A stretch of 45,468 bases of DNA from a bacterium. Lineage in GTDB: Bacteria; Calditrichota; Calditrichia; RBG-13-44-9; J042. The DNA lies in contig WFTQ01000110.1 of NCBI GenBank assembly GCA_015485355.1, positions 1-45,468 on the forward strand, in the 5' to 3' direction. Below, in pieces: positions 16,402 through 24,842 of the stretch. The position numbers and the translations under genes were made by a program. How positions within the stretch are numbered: the first letter of the stretch is position 1; each line of letters opens with the position of its first letter. The notes below the pieces were generated by a model. The model had not been told where the DNA came from, did not search any database, and was given only the letters and a program-made list of their open reading frames with translations.

Positions 16402-18200
16402 CGAAACGCCACCAGGTTAAACCGATAGTGATTATTTTCGGGCAGGACGCCCTTTTCAATTAATTGAACCGAGCGAAAAACGGAAGCTTCTTTCACCCGA
16501 TTCATCCACCCCAGCAGCAGCGATTCACTGGCGATGGGACGCAAGTGAATCTTCCCGATCAATTGAATCGCCGTGCGGCTGTTTTCTGGAACGGGCACCT
16601 CCACAGGAAATTTTTCCTCCCCATCATCGAGGTGATAGATATGCAATTCGTCCAGCACCATTTCCGGAGGCAGTTGTTGGCTGAAATACTGAAGCAGGGG
16701 AAGGATTTCGGTGCGCTTTGCCAGGTAATGTTCCAGTTCCTGGAGGCGATTCTGATAACGCACCTTTCGGGTCAGGGCCGCCCGAAATTCGCGGTTGCTG
16801 CCGGCCAGTAGAGCGAACTGGTGTTGCAGGGATTGAAAATTCCGTCGGTACAGGTCCACCTCCTCCCGGACCTTGAGCGCCAGGCTGCCGACAACGATAT
16901 TGGCCAGCACGAAAATGCCTGCCAGAGCCAGATTCACTTTTTTCAGCAAGCGGGCCCGCCGCACTTCGGGGGGAACAAAACTCCGGCGCAAGCGGGTGTA
17001 GGCCGGAAAACCGATAAAACCAATGAATTGACTGGGATGGGGTACCGGGGTTCCGCCTACAGGAAAATTGGGAATCAAAGGCAAAATGGGCATGGAAAGT
17101 TCCCGGGAAAGAAACGCTATCAGCTCGGGCGAATTGGCCCCCAAACCGGAAACAAATATGTTGTCCAGCCCGTAGCATTCCAGATGCTTATGGGCATATT
17201 CCAGGGTGCGCAAAATTTCGGCATATAAACCTCCTACAGGAACCATCGTTTTTAAATGATAATCCGCCAGGAACTTTTCCAGACGTTCTCCTACGGGATG
17301 CTCCCTCAAAGGGTGGTGGCTTTCGTCCAGACGTTTAAAAAACGGTTCGTGGATGCGCCCATTATGGCCCGCCGTTGATTCCATCTCTTGAACCCCAAAA
17401 GCCATCTGACGGCAAAACACCGGTCGCCCCTTCCGATACAAGAACAGCAAACTGCTTATTTGCCCCACATCGATGAACAGCGCATTCGAAGCATGAGCAA
17501 CCATATCCCCATACGACTGCAATAACACCAGCTGGCGGGGAATCAGCAACTCCGGATGAATATGGAAGGGAGCAAATATTTTGATCAGCTGTTGAATGAT
17601 TCGGCGGGGAACCAACACCACCAGGATGCGTTGCTGCTGAATCACATCCTCTTCGAAGGTCCCCATTATCCGGTACAGCCAGATGAACCGATCTTCTTTA
17701 AATCCTTCCACTTCACTTTTCAGCTGAAAATAGATGGCCTTTTCCAGTTCCTGGGTCTCGCTGACCACCGGAAACACCATTTCCATGCTGGTGACCGCGG
17801 GATGAGAGAAGCTGACCCACACTTCCATGGGCGTTTTGTAGTGGTGTTTGAGAATATTGGAGACGGCTTCGGCCCAGGCATTCTCCATTACCTGGCCGGA
17901 GCTGCGAAACGTTTCCGCCCCCGCTTTTTGTAAGGCCATCTGTTTGCCCAAGCGCTGGAGCAAGGCATAGACGACCCGGTCTTCCTGAAAATCCAGAGCC
18001 AGGATTTTTCTCGCCAGCCATCCCGGGAGTCCCCAAGAAGGCCGGAAAAAGCCATCCCGGATTTCCACCCGCGACGTTTCCCGGGGCGCTCGGGAATCCG
18101 TCCCGGAACGCCGTAACACTCCACCCTGCAAGAAAGCTCCCGGCAGTCGTTGCAAGCGGTTCAAAGTTTTCCGAAAATTGATCGGCCAATCCATCTTCAT
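16398..18200 (-). CDS. pilMN: PilM-PilN fusion protein
   Basis: In most bacteria PilM (actin-like cytoplasmic ATPase fold) and PilN (membrane protein) are separate, PilN binding PilM through its N-terminal tail. Here both are in one 600-residue chain. Residues about 65-400 are PilM-like, with a degenerate first phosphate motif (LALDFQEDR), a second one in FIDVGQISSLL and an adenosine-type motif in IFVSGLGANSPEL. A membrane helix follows at about 418-438, then a coiled coil and a PilN domain (about 440-600). There are no stop codons or frame breaks across the junction. The basic N-terminal 60 residues are extra. It begins 22 bases after the minor pilin gene and overlaps pilO by 4. Confidence 0.9.
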   Translation of the reverse strand: MKMDWPINFRKTLNRLQRLPGAFLQGGVLRRSGTDSRAPRETSRVEIRDGFFRPSWGLPGWLARKILALDFQEDRVVYALLQRLGKQMALQKAGAETFRSSGQVMENAWAEAVSNILKHHYKTPMEVWVSFSHPAVTSMEMVFPVVSETQELEKAIYFQLKSEVEGFKEDRFIWLYRIMGTFEEDVIQQQRILVVLVPRRIIQQLIKIFAPFHIHPELLIPRQLVLLQSYGDMVAHASNALFIDVGQISSLLFLYRKGRPVFCRQMAFGVQEMESTAGHNGRIHEPFFKRLDESHHPLREHPVGERLEKFLADYHLKTMVPVGGLYAEILRTLEYAHKHLECYGLDNIFVSGLGANSPELIAFLSRELSMPILPLIPNFPVGGTPVPHPSQFIGFIGFPAYTRLRRSFVPPEVRRARLLKKVNLALAGIFVLANIVVGSLALKVREEVDLYRRNFQSLQHQFALLAGSNREFRAALTRKVRYQNRLQELEHYLAKRTEILPLLQYFSQQLPPEMVLDELHIYHLDDGEEKFPVEVPVPENSRTAIQLIGKIHLRPIASESLLLGWMNRVKEASVFRSVQLIEKGVLPENNHYRFNLVAFR

Positions 18201-18222
18201 GCTTTCGCTCCGAAAAGAAACC

Positions 18223-19248
18223 TTAGTGCAAAACCCATTTTTGAATATCGTAAACCACCAGGGGACTTTCGTTAAGGGAGTTTTTCAGGAACTCCCGAAC
18301 CCGCTGCGGATGGTAATACACCACCAGTACCCCACCTGGTTTTCGCTTCTTTTTTTGGTCATGACCTTCCCCGTGCTCCCGCGAATGTTCGCCCCGTTCA
18401 TCGTCTTGCTCGGAGTCTTCTTCAAGCTCTCTGTCTTTTCCCCATAGCAGGGTCACATTCCCCGCCATAATCAACATCCCGGGCAGCCGGATTTGCCGGT
18501 TTCCTTTTTCCTTGGTCGAAGAGATCACCACCGAAGCCTCCCGGGGGGCATATATGCCCCACCAGTTCCGGTACAGATGAGCACGGGACAGTTTCAGAAA
18601 GTCGGCCGAAATAACAACATCCCCCTCCACATAGGCAAACACTTTTCCCGCACGCACCGGCCTCCGAAGTCGTAAATCATTGACCACCCGATACTCGGTT
18701 TCCGGGCCCAGGAAATCCTTTCGTCGGCCCTGCTCTTTAAAATATGCCGGATCAAAGCGGGGCAAAACCGGGGCTTTTTCCAGAATATACGCCCCCGGTT
18801 TACGCGACGCTTTTGCCAACGACAAGACCTTTACCCCCTCCACCTCGCCACCGGCCACTACGGCATACCGGGAAAAATCCACAAAACGGGCTTCCAGGAT
18901 CATGGTCCGCGAAAAACCGTGGGCCGTTCCCCGGGAAGTCAGGCGCAAACGACCGCCGCCGAACAGTTCCAGTTGGATATGGGTGTTTTGACTGTCCGGC
19001 CACACCAGGTTCTCCTGCCAATCACGCGGCGATTCCCATCCTTCCTGCAAAAACCGTTTGATGCCATACTCCAACCCCGACACCGCCAGGTAATAGGCCT
19101 GACGCGCCGAAGCATCCCGAATGTGGGACTGGGTTTCCACAGACACCAGCGTGGACAGCGTGATGCCGAACAATACCAGAAAGGTAATGATGATGAGTCC
19201 CTGAATAAGCACCCCACCCCGTTGAGATTTCCAGTCAATGGGCCACAT
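18223..19248 (-). CDS. PilX/GspK-like minor pilin with charged insert
   Basis: The 341-residue protein starts with a pilin-like N-terminus: SQRGGVLIQGLIIITFLVL, a Gly then hydrophobic helix but without the usual Glu5, and the SARQAYYLAVSGLEYG pattern of PilX/GspK-type proteins. The globular part is long. Residues about 268-303 form a hydrophilic insert of alternating acidic, His and Lys residues ending in KKKRK. The ATG at 19248 has AGGAG upstream; an earlier in-frame start lies inside the preceding gene. It overlaps that gene by 14 bases. A likely role is as a tip or priming minor pilin; the specific ligand, if any, is unknown. Confidence 0.75.
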   Translation of the reverse strand: MWPIDWKSQRGGVLIQGLIIITFLVLFGITLSTLVSVETQSHIRDASARQAYYLAVSGLEYGIKRFLQEGWESPRDWQENLVWPDSQNTHIQLELFGGGRLRLTSRGTAHGFSRTMILEARFVDFSRYAVVAGGEVEGVKVLSLAKASRKPGAYILEKAPVLPRFDPAYFKEQGRRKDFLGPETEYRVVNDLRLRRPVRAGKVFAYVEGDVVISADFLKLSRAHLYRNWWGIYAPREASVVISSTKEKGNRQIRLPGMLIMAGNVTLLWGKDRELEEDSEQDDERGEHSREHGEGHDQKKKRKPGGVLVVYYHPQRVREFLKNSLNESPLVVYDIQKWVLH

Positions 19249-19726
19249 GGAACCACTCCTGTCGCTTCCAGCGAAAGGCGTTTCGCTGAAATTGAAGGAC
19301 AATTTGAATAAAAGCCACCTGCTCCGCTTTCCTTACTTCCTGCTTTTTCGCATTCAAAAAGCGAAAAGGATACCTCTCCAGATGGGTCAACAGAAGCTGA
19401 CCGTTACGGTAAAGTTTTCCCTTGCGAAAATAGTAAACCACGGGGGTGGCGTACGAACGGTGCAGGCGCACCTGATCATCCCGGATTTCCAGAATGTCTC
19501 CCCTTCGGAGACCGGAGAAATCCCGCTGGAATATCATCCCGGCCCGATCGGCTTCCGTGGCAAAAAAAGAGCGCTGAAATATATCGGCGATCATCCGGGC
19601 ACTGACATTCATAAACCCGATCGACACCGAAAGGATAATCCCCATCAACACCATCACGAATACCATTTCCAGCAGGCTGCCACCCTCTTGGCCGCGGAAC
19701 CGGGATATTGCGGTATACCCTTTCAT
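19235..19726 (-). CDS. Minor prepilin (PilW/GspJ-like)
   Basis: The 163-residue protein has a class III signal peptide: EGGSLLEMVFVMVLMG, with Gly at the cleavage site, Glu5 after it and a hydrophobic helix (about 16-38). The rest is a beta-rich domain typical of minor pilins. The ATG at 19726 overlaps the upstream stop codon (ATGA), so translation is probably coupled; upstream in-frame starts would lie within the preceding gene. It is one of three minor pilin genes in a row, which are expected to prime pilus assembly. Confidence 0.85.
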   Translation of the reverse strand: MKGYTAISRFRGQEGGSLLEMVFVMVLMGIILSVSIGFMNVSARMIADIFQRSFFATEADRAGMIFQRDFSGLRRGDILEIRDDQVRLHRSYATPVVYYFRKGKLYRNGQLLLTHLERYPFRFLNAKKQEVRKAEQVAFIQIVLQFQRNAFRWKRQEWFHVAH

Positions 19727-20139
19727 GTCTGGTACCGGGTTAAATAGACGATGAAACGAGCCACCGTGCCCAGCCTGGAGTGATGCACCCAAACCGTCAC
19801 CTGCCACAAGGGTACCCCGGCTTTTCCCCAAGCAGGGAAATAGACCACCCTGGTGATCCGCTGATAACCTCCGGTGAACCGTTCTTTACCCTCAAAAGTG
19901 CTGATGGTTTTATACCAGTCGGGATGTGCGGTTTTAAATGCCAGAATCTCTTCCAGCCGCTCCTGGGCCAGGCTTTCCGCCCGTCGCTGGATTTCGGTGG
20001 TCGTGTGGGTGGCCACACTCCGGGTCATCAACATCAGCAACGACGGCAGGGCAACCCCAAGCAATGTCATCAAAACCACCATTTCCAGCAGGGTCGCCCC
20101 ACGCTGTTGTCGCCATCCTCCCTTCATCCACCCATCCAT
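19723..20139 (-). CDS. Minor prepilin (PilV/GspI-like)
   Basis: The 138-residue protein has a prepilin signal RGATLLEMVVLMTLLG with Gly at the cleavage site and Glu5, preceded by a short basic leader. The region AESLAQERLEEILAFK after the helix is characteristic of PilV/GspI-type minor pilins. It sits 10 bases after the main pilin gene and overlaps the next minor pilin by 4 bases. The exact class is inferred from order and pattern. Confidence 0.85.
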   Translation of the reverse strand: MDGWMKGGWRQQRGATLLEMVVLMTLLGVALPSLLMLMTRSVATHTTTEIQRRAESLAQERLEEILAFKTAHPDWYKTISTFEGKERFTGGYQRITRVVYFPAWGKAGVPLWQVTVWVHHSRLGTVARFIVYLTRYQT

Positions 20140-20149
20140 TTACCCATTA

Positions 20150-20515
20150 TTAAAACTTATGGCCATTGGGGCATTTCACAATCACCCGCAGGGAATTGTC
20201 GTTGGCCGAGATGGTGTAGCTCTTATTTCCCTTGGGGCATCGGGGAACCCGGCCTTCGGCGAAATCGGCGCCGCTCAGCGTTTTGGCAATGTTGCTCAAC
20301 TTGACATCTTTGTTGCGCATCACTTGCTTGGAATACTTCATCAGTATGGCGTTTTCGATGGATTTTTGGTTGGCTAAACAGGCCTTGCGCTGAGACTCCG
20401 CCGTCATGCTGATATATTTGGGCACCGCGACCGCAACCAGCAACCCCAAAATCACCAGCACAAACACCAGCTCGACCATCGAAAAACCTTTTTGATTGGA
20501 AAGCAAACGTGTCAT
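20150..20515 (-). CDS. pilA: Type IV prepilin, probable major pilin
   Basis: This 121-residue prepilin has leader MTRLLSNQKG, cleavage before Phe, Glu5 (FSMVELVFVLVILG) and a classic N-terminal helix. The C-terminal part has two cysteines (CP and CPNG), likely a disulfide that closes the D-region. It is small, as in GspG-like or short pilins. AGGAGG lies 7 bases before the ATG, the best ribosome site in the operon, in keeping with high expression. Calling it the major subunit is an inference from its ribosome site and its simple, short form. Confidence 0.88.
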   Translation of the reverse strand: MTRLLSNQKGFSMVELVFVLVILGLLVAVAVPKYISMTAESQRKACLANQKSIENAILMKYSKQVMRNKDVKLSNIAKTLSGADFAEGRVPRCPKGNKSYTISANDNSLRVIVKCPNGHKF

Positions 20516-20584
20516 TACTCGTCCTCCTTAAAATGATTGGTGGTAATAGATTGAATTTTTTTCTATTTAAGAAACAGGCTATGC

Positions 20585-21790
20585 CTATTTCATCATACTG
20601 ATCAAATCCCACATTGGTAATAACAGGGCCATGGCCAGCACCAACACCATCCCCCCCAGAATGACGGTTAAAACCGGCTCCACCATTGTGCTTAAATTGT
20701 TCACCGTGTCGCTCACCTCTTTGTCGTAATATGCGGCCACCTGACTCAACATACCCTCCAGGGCCCCGCTTTCTTCTCCGATGCGAGTCATCTGGACGGC
20801 AAATTGGTCAAAGATGCGGCTGTTTTCCATGGTGGCGGCCAGGGTCTCGCCCTTTCGAACGCCTTGAATCATTCGCTCAATTTCTCGACGGAACACGCGA
20901 TTTTCGGTAGCGGAACAGACGATTTCCAAGGCCTGGACCAGAGGAATGCCCGTACGAAAGAGGGTGTATAACATTTTCGTGAAGCGGGCCATTAATGCCT
21001 TTTGCACCAACGCCCCAAAGATGGGAATAGAGAAAAGAAAGGATTCCAGATGGTATCGACCCTCTTCGGTTTTATAGGCATACACCAACAGCGCTCCGAA
21101 AGCAACTACGCCAAGGCCACCCAACCAGCCGTAATGCAATAATCCATCCGAAACGGCCAACAACAGGCGGGTGATCAAAGGCAATTCGGTTCCACTCGCT
21201 TCGAATAGGGGCGCAAATTTAGGAATAACCAGAGTGGTAAAAATAAAAAAGGCCGCTCCAATGGCGATCAGGGTAATCATGGGGTAACGCAACGCTTTTT
21301 GCACATCTTTTTTGATGCGATATTCATCCTCCAACAGGCGATGGAGGTAGTGCAGGGTTTCTTCCAGGGTACCGCTGATTTCTCCCACGCGAATGGCATG
21401 GACATAAATTCGGGGAAAAACCCGGGGATGCTTTTCCATGGCACCGGAGAGCGACCCGCCTGCGGCCACATCCTGAATGAGAACACTCATAAACTCCCGC
21501 AGGACTTCGTCCTTGCTCTGATGCCGAATGGCTTTAAGACTGGCCAGAATGGGGACCCCGGCTTTTAACAGGGTATGCAACTGGCTGGTAAACTGAGCGA
21601 TCAACCGGGGTTTAAACCGATATTGCCGCGGACGGGTGGAACGCGGAGTGGTGTCCACAACCTGAATATCGATCGGAAAAAGGCTCTGCGCTTTTATTTT
21701 GCTGATGGCCTCTTCTTCACTATCGGCGATTAAGATGTCTTCATAGAATTTGCCATCGGCGGTCATGGCTTTAAACAGAAACTGGCCCAT
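20585..21790 (-). CDS. pilC: Type IV pilus inner-membrane platform protein PilC
   Basis: The 401-residue protein has the GspF/PilC layout: two repeated helical GspF domains (about 70-190 and 270-395), each followed by membrane helices (about 170-190, 215-240, 375-395). Typical patterns are FTSQLHTLLKAGVPIL and LYTLFRTGIPLVQALEI, and the C-terminal GGMVLVLAMALLLPMW. PilC couples ATP hydrolysis by PilB and PilT to subunit insertion and removal. GGAGG precedes the ATG at 21790. The gene is 17 bases after pilD. Confidence 0.96.
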   Translation of the reverse strand: MGQFLFKAMTADGKFYEDILIADSEEEAISKIKAQSLFPIDIQVVDTTPRSTRPRQYRFKPRLIAQFTSQLHTLLKAGVPILASLKAIRHQSKDEVLREFMSVLIQDVAAGGSLSGAMEKHPRVFPRIYVHAIRVGEISGTLEETLHYLHRLLEDEYRIKKDVQKALRYPMITLIAIGAAFFIFTTLVIPKFAPLFEASGTELPLITRLLLAVSDGLLHYGWLGGLGVVAFGALLVYAYKTEEGRYHLESFLFSIPIFGALVQKALMARFTKMLYTLFRTGIPLVQALEIVCSATENRVFRREIERMIQGVRKGETLAATMENSRIFDQFAVQMTRIGEESGALEGMLSQVAAYYDKEVSDTVNNLSTMVEPVLTVILGGMVLVLAMALLLPMWDLISMMK

Positions 21791-21807
21791 GGGTGAATCC
21801 TCCGACC

Positions 21808-22575
21808 CTATAGCACAATACGCCAGTACCACTGAACGATGACGGTTCCCCAGAGAACAAAAACGATCAGAGCGATAGACATGAAAGGCCCCAGTGGGAT
21901 GTAATCCTTGCGTTGACGCCGCCCCAGAAGTTGCATCAGCATCAACGCCAGAAATGCGATGAAAAAACTAAAAAACAATGCATAAATAATCATGTGTCCT
22001 CCTAAATAAAATCCCGCTACGGCGGCTAACTTCACGTCTCCCATCCCCAATGCCTCCTTACCGAATACCACCCTCCCCAGTAGCGCCACCAACAGCATGC
22101 CTCCACCGGCGCCTAATGTCCCCCAAAACGCCTCTCCAAACGGCACCACCCGAAAAAATGCATTTTCCACAATCCCGGCGATCATTAAAAATCCCAATAT
22201 ACGATTGGGAAGGATCTGATGCTCCAGATCGATAAAGGCCAGAACAATCAAACTATAGGCAAAGGTCAAATAAAACACGAAGGCGCCTCCCAGACCCAAT
22301 TTCACATAGGCCAGTGCGGTAATCACCCCGGTCAGTGTTTCGATCAGAGGATAACGGAGCGAGATGGCGGCGCCACAGAAATGACATCGGCCTTTCAGCC
22401 AAAGAAAAGACAACAGGGGTATTTTGAATTTCCAGGGCAAAGGGGTGCGACAGGCCGGACAGAAAGAATGGATTTTTACGATGGAGATTTTCCTTGGTAT
22501 CCGATAGACACAGACATTCAAAAAGCTCCCGACAATAACCCCATAAATAAATGTTAGAGCAACAAAGGGTTCCAT
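21808..22575 (-). CDS. pilD: Prepilin peptidase PilD
   Basis: PilD is the inner-membrane aspartic protease that cleaves prepilin leaders and N-methylates the new N-terminus. The 255-residue protein has the N-terminal GSFLNVCVYRIP motif, a four-cysteine zinc-type pair (CPAC and CHFC) and both catalytic aspartates, in AFIDLEHQILPN and LGMGDVKLAA. About seven to eight membrane helices are visible. The length and motifs are standard. It lies 36 bases after pilB-REC. Confidence 0.96.
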   Translation of the reverse strand: MEPFVALTFIYGVIVGSFLNVCVYRIPRKISIVKIHSFCPACRTPLPWKFKIPLLSFLWLKGRCHFCGAAISLRYPLIETLTGVITALAYVKLGLGGAFVFYLTFAYSLIVLAFIDLEHQILPNRILGFLMIAGIVENAFFRVVPFGEAFWGTLGAGGGMLLVALLGRVVFGKEALGMGDVKLAAVAGFYLGGHMIIYALFFSFFIAFLALMLMQLLGRRQRKDYIPLGPFMSIALIVFVLWGTVIVQWYWRIVL

Positions 22576-22611
22576 CCTTAGGTTATTCCATTCCTTCCCG
22601 GCGGTTATCGA

Positions 22612-24777
22612 TTAAAATTTCGTTTTTAAAAACCGTTCGATCCGTGCCAGTAAAATGTCTGGATGGAACGGTTTGATTAAATAATCGTCGGCACCCAGTT
22701 CAAAGCCTTTAATTTCATTTTCCGAACCTTCCATAGCGGTGAGAATGATGACCGGTATGGTGGAATAGGCCAGGTCAGAGCGTATGATCTTTAAAAATTC
22801 GAATCCATCCATCCGGGGCATCATGAGGTCCAGCACAATCAGATCCGGGCGTTGCTTTTTAACGATATCGAGTGCCTCCCGCCCGTCTTCGGCTTCCAGC
22901 ACCTGCCACTCTTTACGGGTTTCGATCTGTTTGCGGATCATCATACGCATTACCCGATCATCTTCGACCAGTAAAATCTTCGGGAGCTCGGTTCCGGAGC
23001 GGGGGGCCTGTTCCGTTTTATTTTCGGGCAAAACCGCTGCCGCCGCCGGGGGTGGCGTCACCGAGGGTCGGGGGGCACGGGTCTCGGCCTCGTAAATGTT
23101 AACCACCCGTTGGATTTCCGCGAGATCGGTAATACCTTCGGCTATTAGAACCAGCGCTTCGTCCACCAAGGAACGGAAACCGCCGGCTTGAGCCAGCTCC
23201 CGCAATTCCGGCAAGGGGCGCTCTTCGGCCAGGGCAGCCTTCAATTCCCGATCCAGAATTAAAATCTCGTATATCCCGATTCGCCCTTTGTAACCGGTAT
23301 AATTACAAGCTGCACAGCCTGCGGCATGGTAGAAGCGGGGTTGTAAACCCAGCCGTTCCATGCGCTCGTGCCATTGTTGGGCGTCCTCAGCCGGCCCCTC
23401 TTCTTTGCATTCCCGGCACAGCTTGCGAACCAACCGTTGAGCAATGATGGACCGCAATGCATCGGCCACCTTAAAACTTTCCACACCCATATCCATCAAT
23501 CGAGTGATGGTGGCCAGAGTATTGTTGGTATGTAAGGTGGATAGTACCAGGTGCCCGGTCAGGGCCGCCTGGATCGCTATTTCCGCCGTCTCGCGGTCCC
23601 GAATCTCCCCCACCAGAATAACATCCGGATCCTGCCGCAGAAACGATCGTAAAGCGGTGGCAAAAGTGATGCCCGCCTTCTCGTTGACCTGCACCTGATT
23701 GATCCCATCCAGCATATATTCGATGGGATCCTCGATGGTAAGAATGTTATTCGCCACCGATTTAATCTGATTCAGTGCGGCATATAACGTGGTGGTTTTT
23801 CCGGAACCGGTGGGACCGGTTACCAGAATCATACCGTCTTTATAGGAGAAACACTGCTTTAACTTTTCCAGGTTTTCCCGCCGCAATCCCAGTTGATCGA
23901 AGGACACCAGCGCTTTCCGCCGATCCAGGATGCGGATCACGATCTTTTCCCCGTAAGTGGTGGGCAACACAGAGACCCGCAGGTCGATATCCACATCCTC
24001 CAGATACACTTTGGCCTTTCCATCCTGAGGTTTGCGGGTCTCGGCAATATTCAGATTGGAGATAATTTTAATGCGGCTGACCAATGCAGCATGGGAATTC
24101 CGGGGAACTTCCAGAATCTTCTGCAATACCCCATCAACGCGAAAACGCACCACAACCACGTGCTCGGTGGGTTCGATATGAATATCCGAAGCCTCCTTCT
24201 CGATGGCATCCCCAATGATCAGGTTGACCAATTTTACCACCGGCGCATCGTCCAGGCTGCCATCGTCCCCGGCGATTCGGATCTGATGCCGCACTTTGGC
24301 CTTGTTCACTATGGAATTGATGAATTTGTCCGGGGAATAATATTCACCGATCTTTTGCTGCAACTGGTCCCGAAAGGCAAAGTACGGTTTGATGTACTTC
24401 CCGGTAATAAAACGCAATTCCCTCTCCACGGTCAGATCAAACGGATTGGCAAAAGCCACATGCAAATAATGCCCTTCTACCGAAAAGGCCAATACACTGT
24501 ATTTCTGACAAATTTCCTCGGGAACAATCTCGATGGCATGGGCATCGATGGGACAGACGTCCAGATTGACCAGGGGAATCTGGAAAACCCGCTCCAGATA
24601 GTCCACCAATCGAGCAGCCGGCACAATTCCCTGTTGGACCAGAAAGTTCCAAAACAATTCCTGGGACTCGTACCAGCGGGTGATGTCCATTAACTGTTCA
24701 TGGTTCAACACCCGATTCTTCAGCAACGATTCGACAAACCAGGGATCGGGAAATTTTTGTAATAGTTGAACTTCCAC
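22612..24777 (-). CDS. pilB: Pilus extension ATPase PilB fused to a receiver domain
   Basis: The first about 565 residues are a full PilB/GspE ATPase: MshEN-type N-terminal domain (about 1-150), Walker A GPTGSGKT with Lys327, Asp box LTIEDPIEY, Walker B DVILVGEIRD, HTNNT, and the zinc tetracysteine CREC and CAAC. A Pro/Ala-rich linker (about 570-600) leads to a C-terminal receiver domain (about 605-721) with the acidic pair VEDD, phosphorylatable Asp650 in LDLMMPRMDG, and the KPF lysine. Such a fusion means phosphorylation could act directly on pilus extension. The GTG at 24777 has no ribosome site but sits 8 bases after a good -10 box, so the mRNA may be nearly leaderless. It is the first gene of the pilus operon. 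Confidence 0.95.
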   Translation of the reverse strand: MEVQLLQKFPDPWFVESLLKNRVLNHEQLMDITRWYESQELFWNFLVQQGIVPAARLVDYLERVFQIPLVNLDVCPIDAHAIEIVPEEICQKYSVLAFSVEGHYLHVAFANPFDLTVERELRFITGKYIKPYFAFRDQLQQKIGEYYSPDKFINSIVNKAKVRHQIRIAGDDGSLDDAPVVKLVNLIIGDAIEKEASDIHIEPTEHVVVVRFRVDGVLQKILEVPRNSHAALVSRIKIISNLNIAETRKPQDGKAKVYLEDVDIDLRVSVLPTTYGEKIVIRILDRRKALVSFDQLGLRRENLEKLKQCFSYKDGMILVTGPTGSGKTTTLYAALNQIKSVANNILTIEDPIEYMLDGINQVQVNEKAGITFATALRSFLRQDPDVILVGEIRDRETAEIAIQAALTGHLVLSTLHTNNTLATITRLMDMGVESFKVADALRSIIAQRLVRKLCRECKEEGPAEDAQQWHERMERLGLQPRFYHAAGCAACNYTGYKGRIGIYEILILDRELKAALAEERPLPELRELAQAGGFRSLVDEALVLIAEGITDLAEIQRVVNIYEAETRAPRPSVTPPPAAAAVLPENKTEQAPRSGTELPKILLVEDDRVMRMMIRKQIETRKEWQVLEAEDGREALDIVKKQRPDLIVLDLMMPRMDGFEFLKIIRSDLAYSTIPVIILTAMEGSENEIKGFELGADDYLIKPFHPDILLARIERFLKTKF

Positions 24778-24785
24778 TTTCTGTT

Positions 24786-24814
24786 TGTATATTTTATGGT
24801 AAAGTAATTGTCGA
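24786..24814 (-). promoter_or_regulatory. Sigma-70-type promoter of the pilus operon, probably near-leaderless
   Basis: On the minus strand TCGACA (24809-24814) and TATACA (24786-24791) are separated by exactly 17 bases. The expected start of transcription is within about 0-3 bases of the pilB GTG codon at 24777. No ribosome site precedes that codon. Confidence 0.55.
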
Positions 24815-24842
24815 TACCCCAGGGGAAAAGATTAATTGAAAT

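Noticed and set aside
18493-19061. Plus-strand open frames opposite the minor pilin genes
   Set aside because: They are antisense to well-supported pilin genes and have no protein-like composition.
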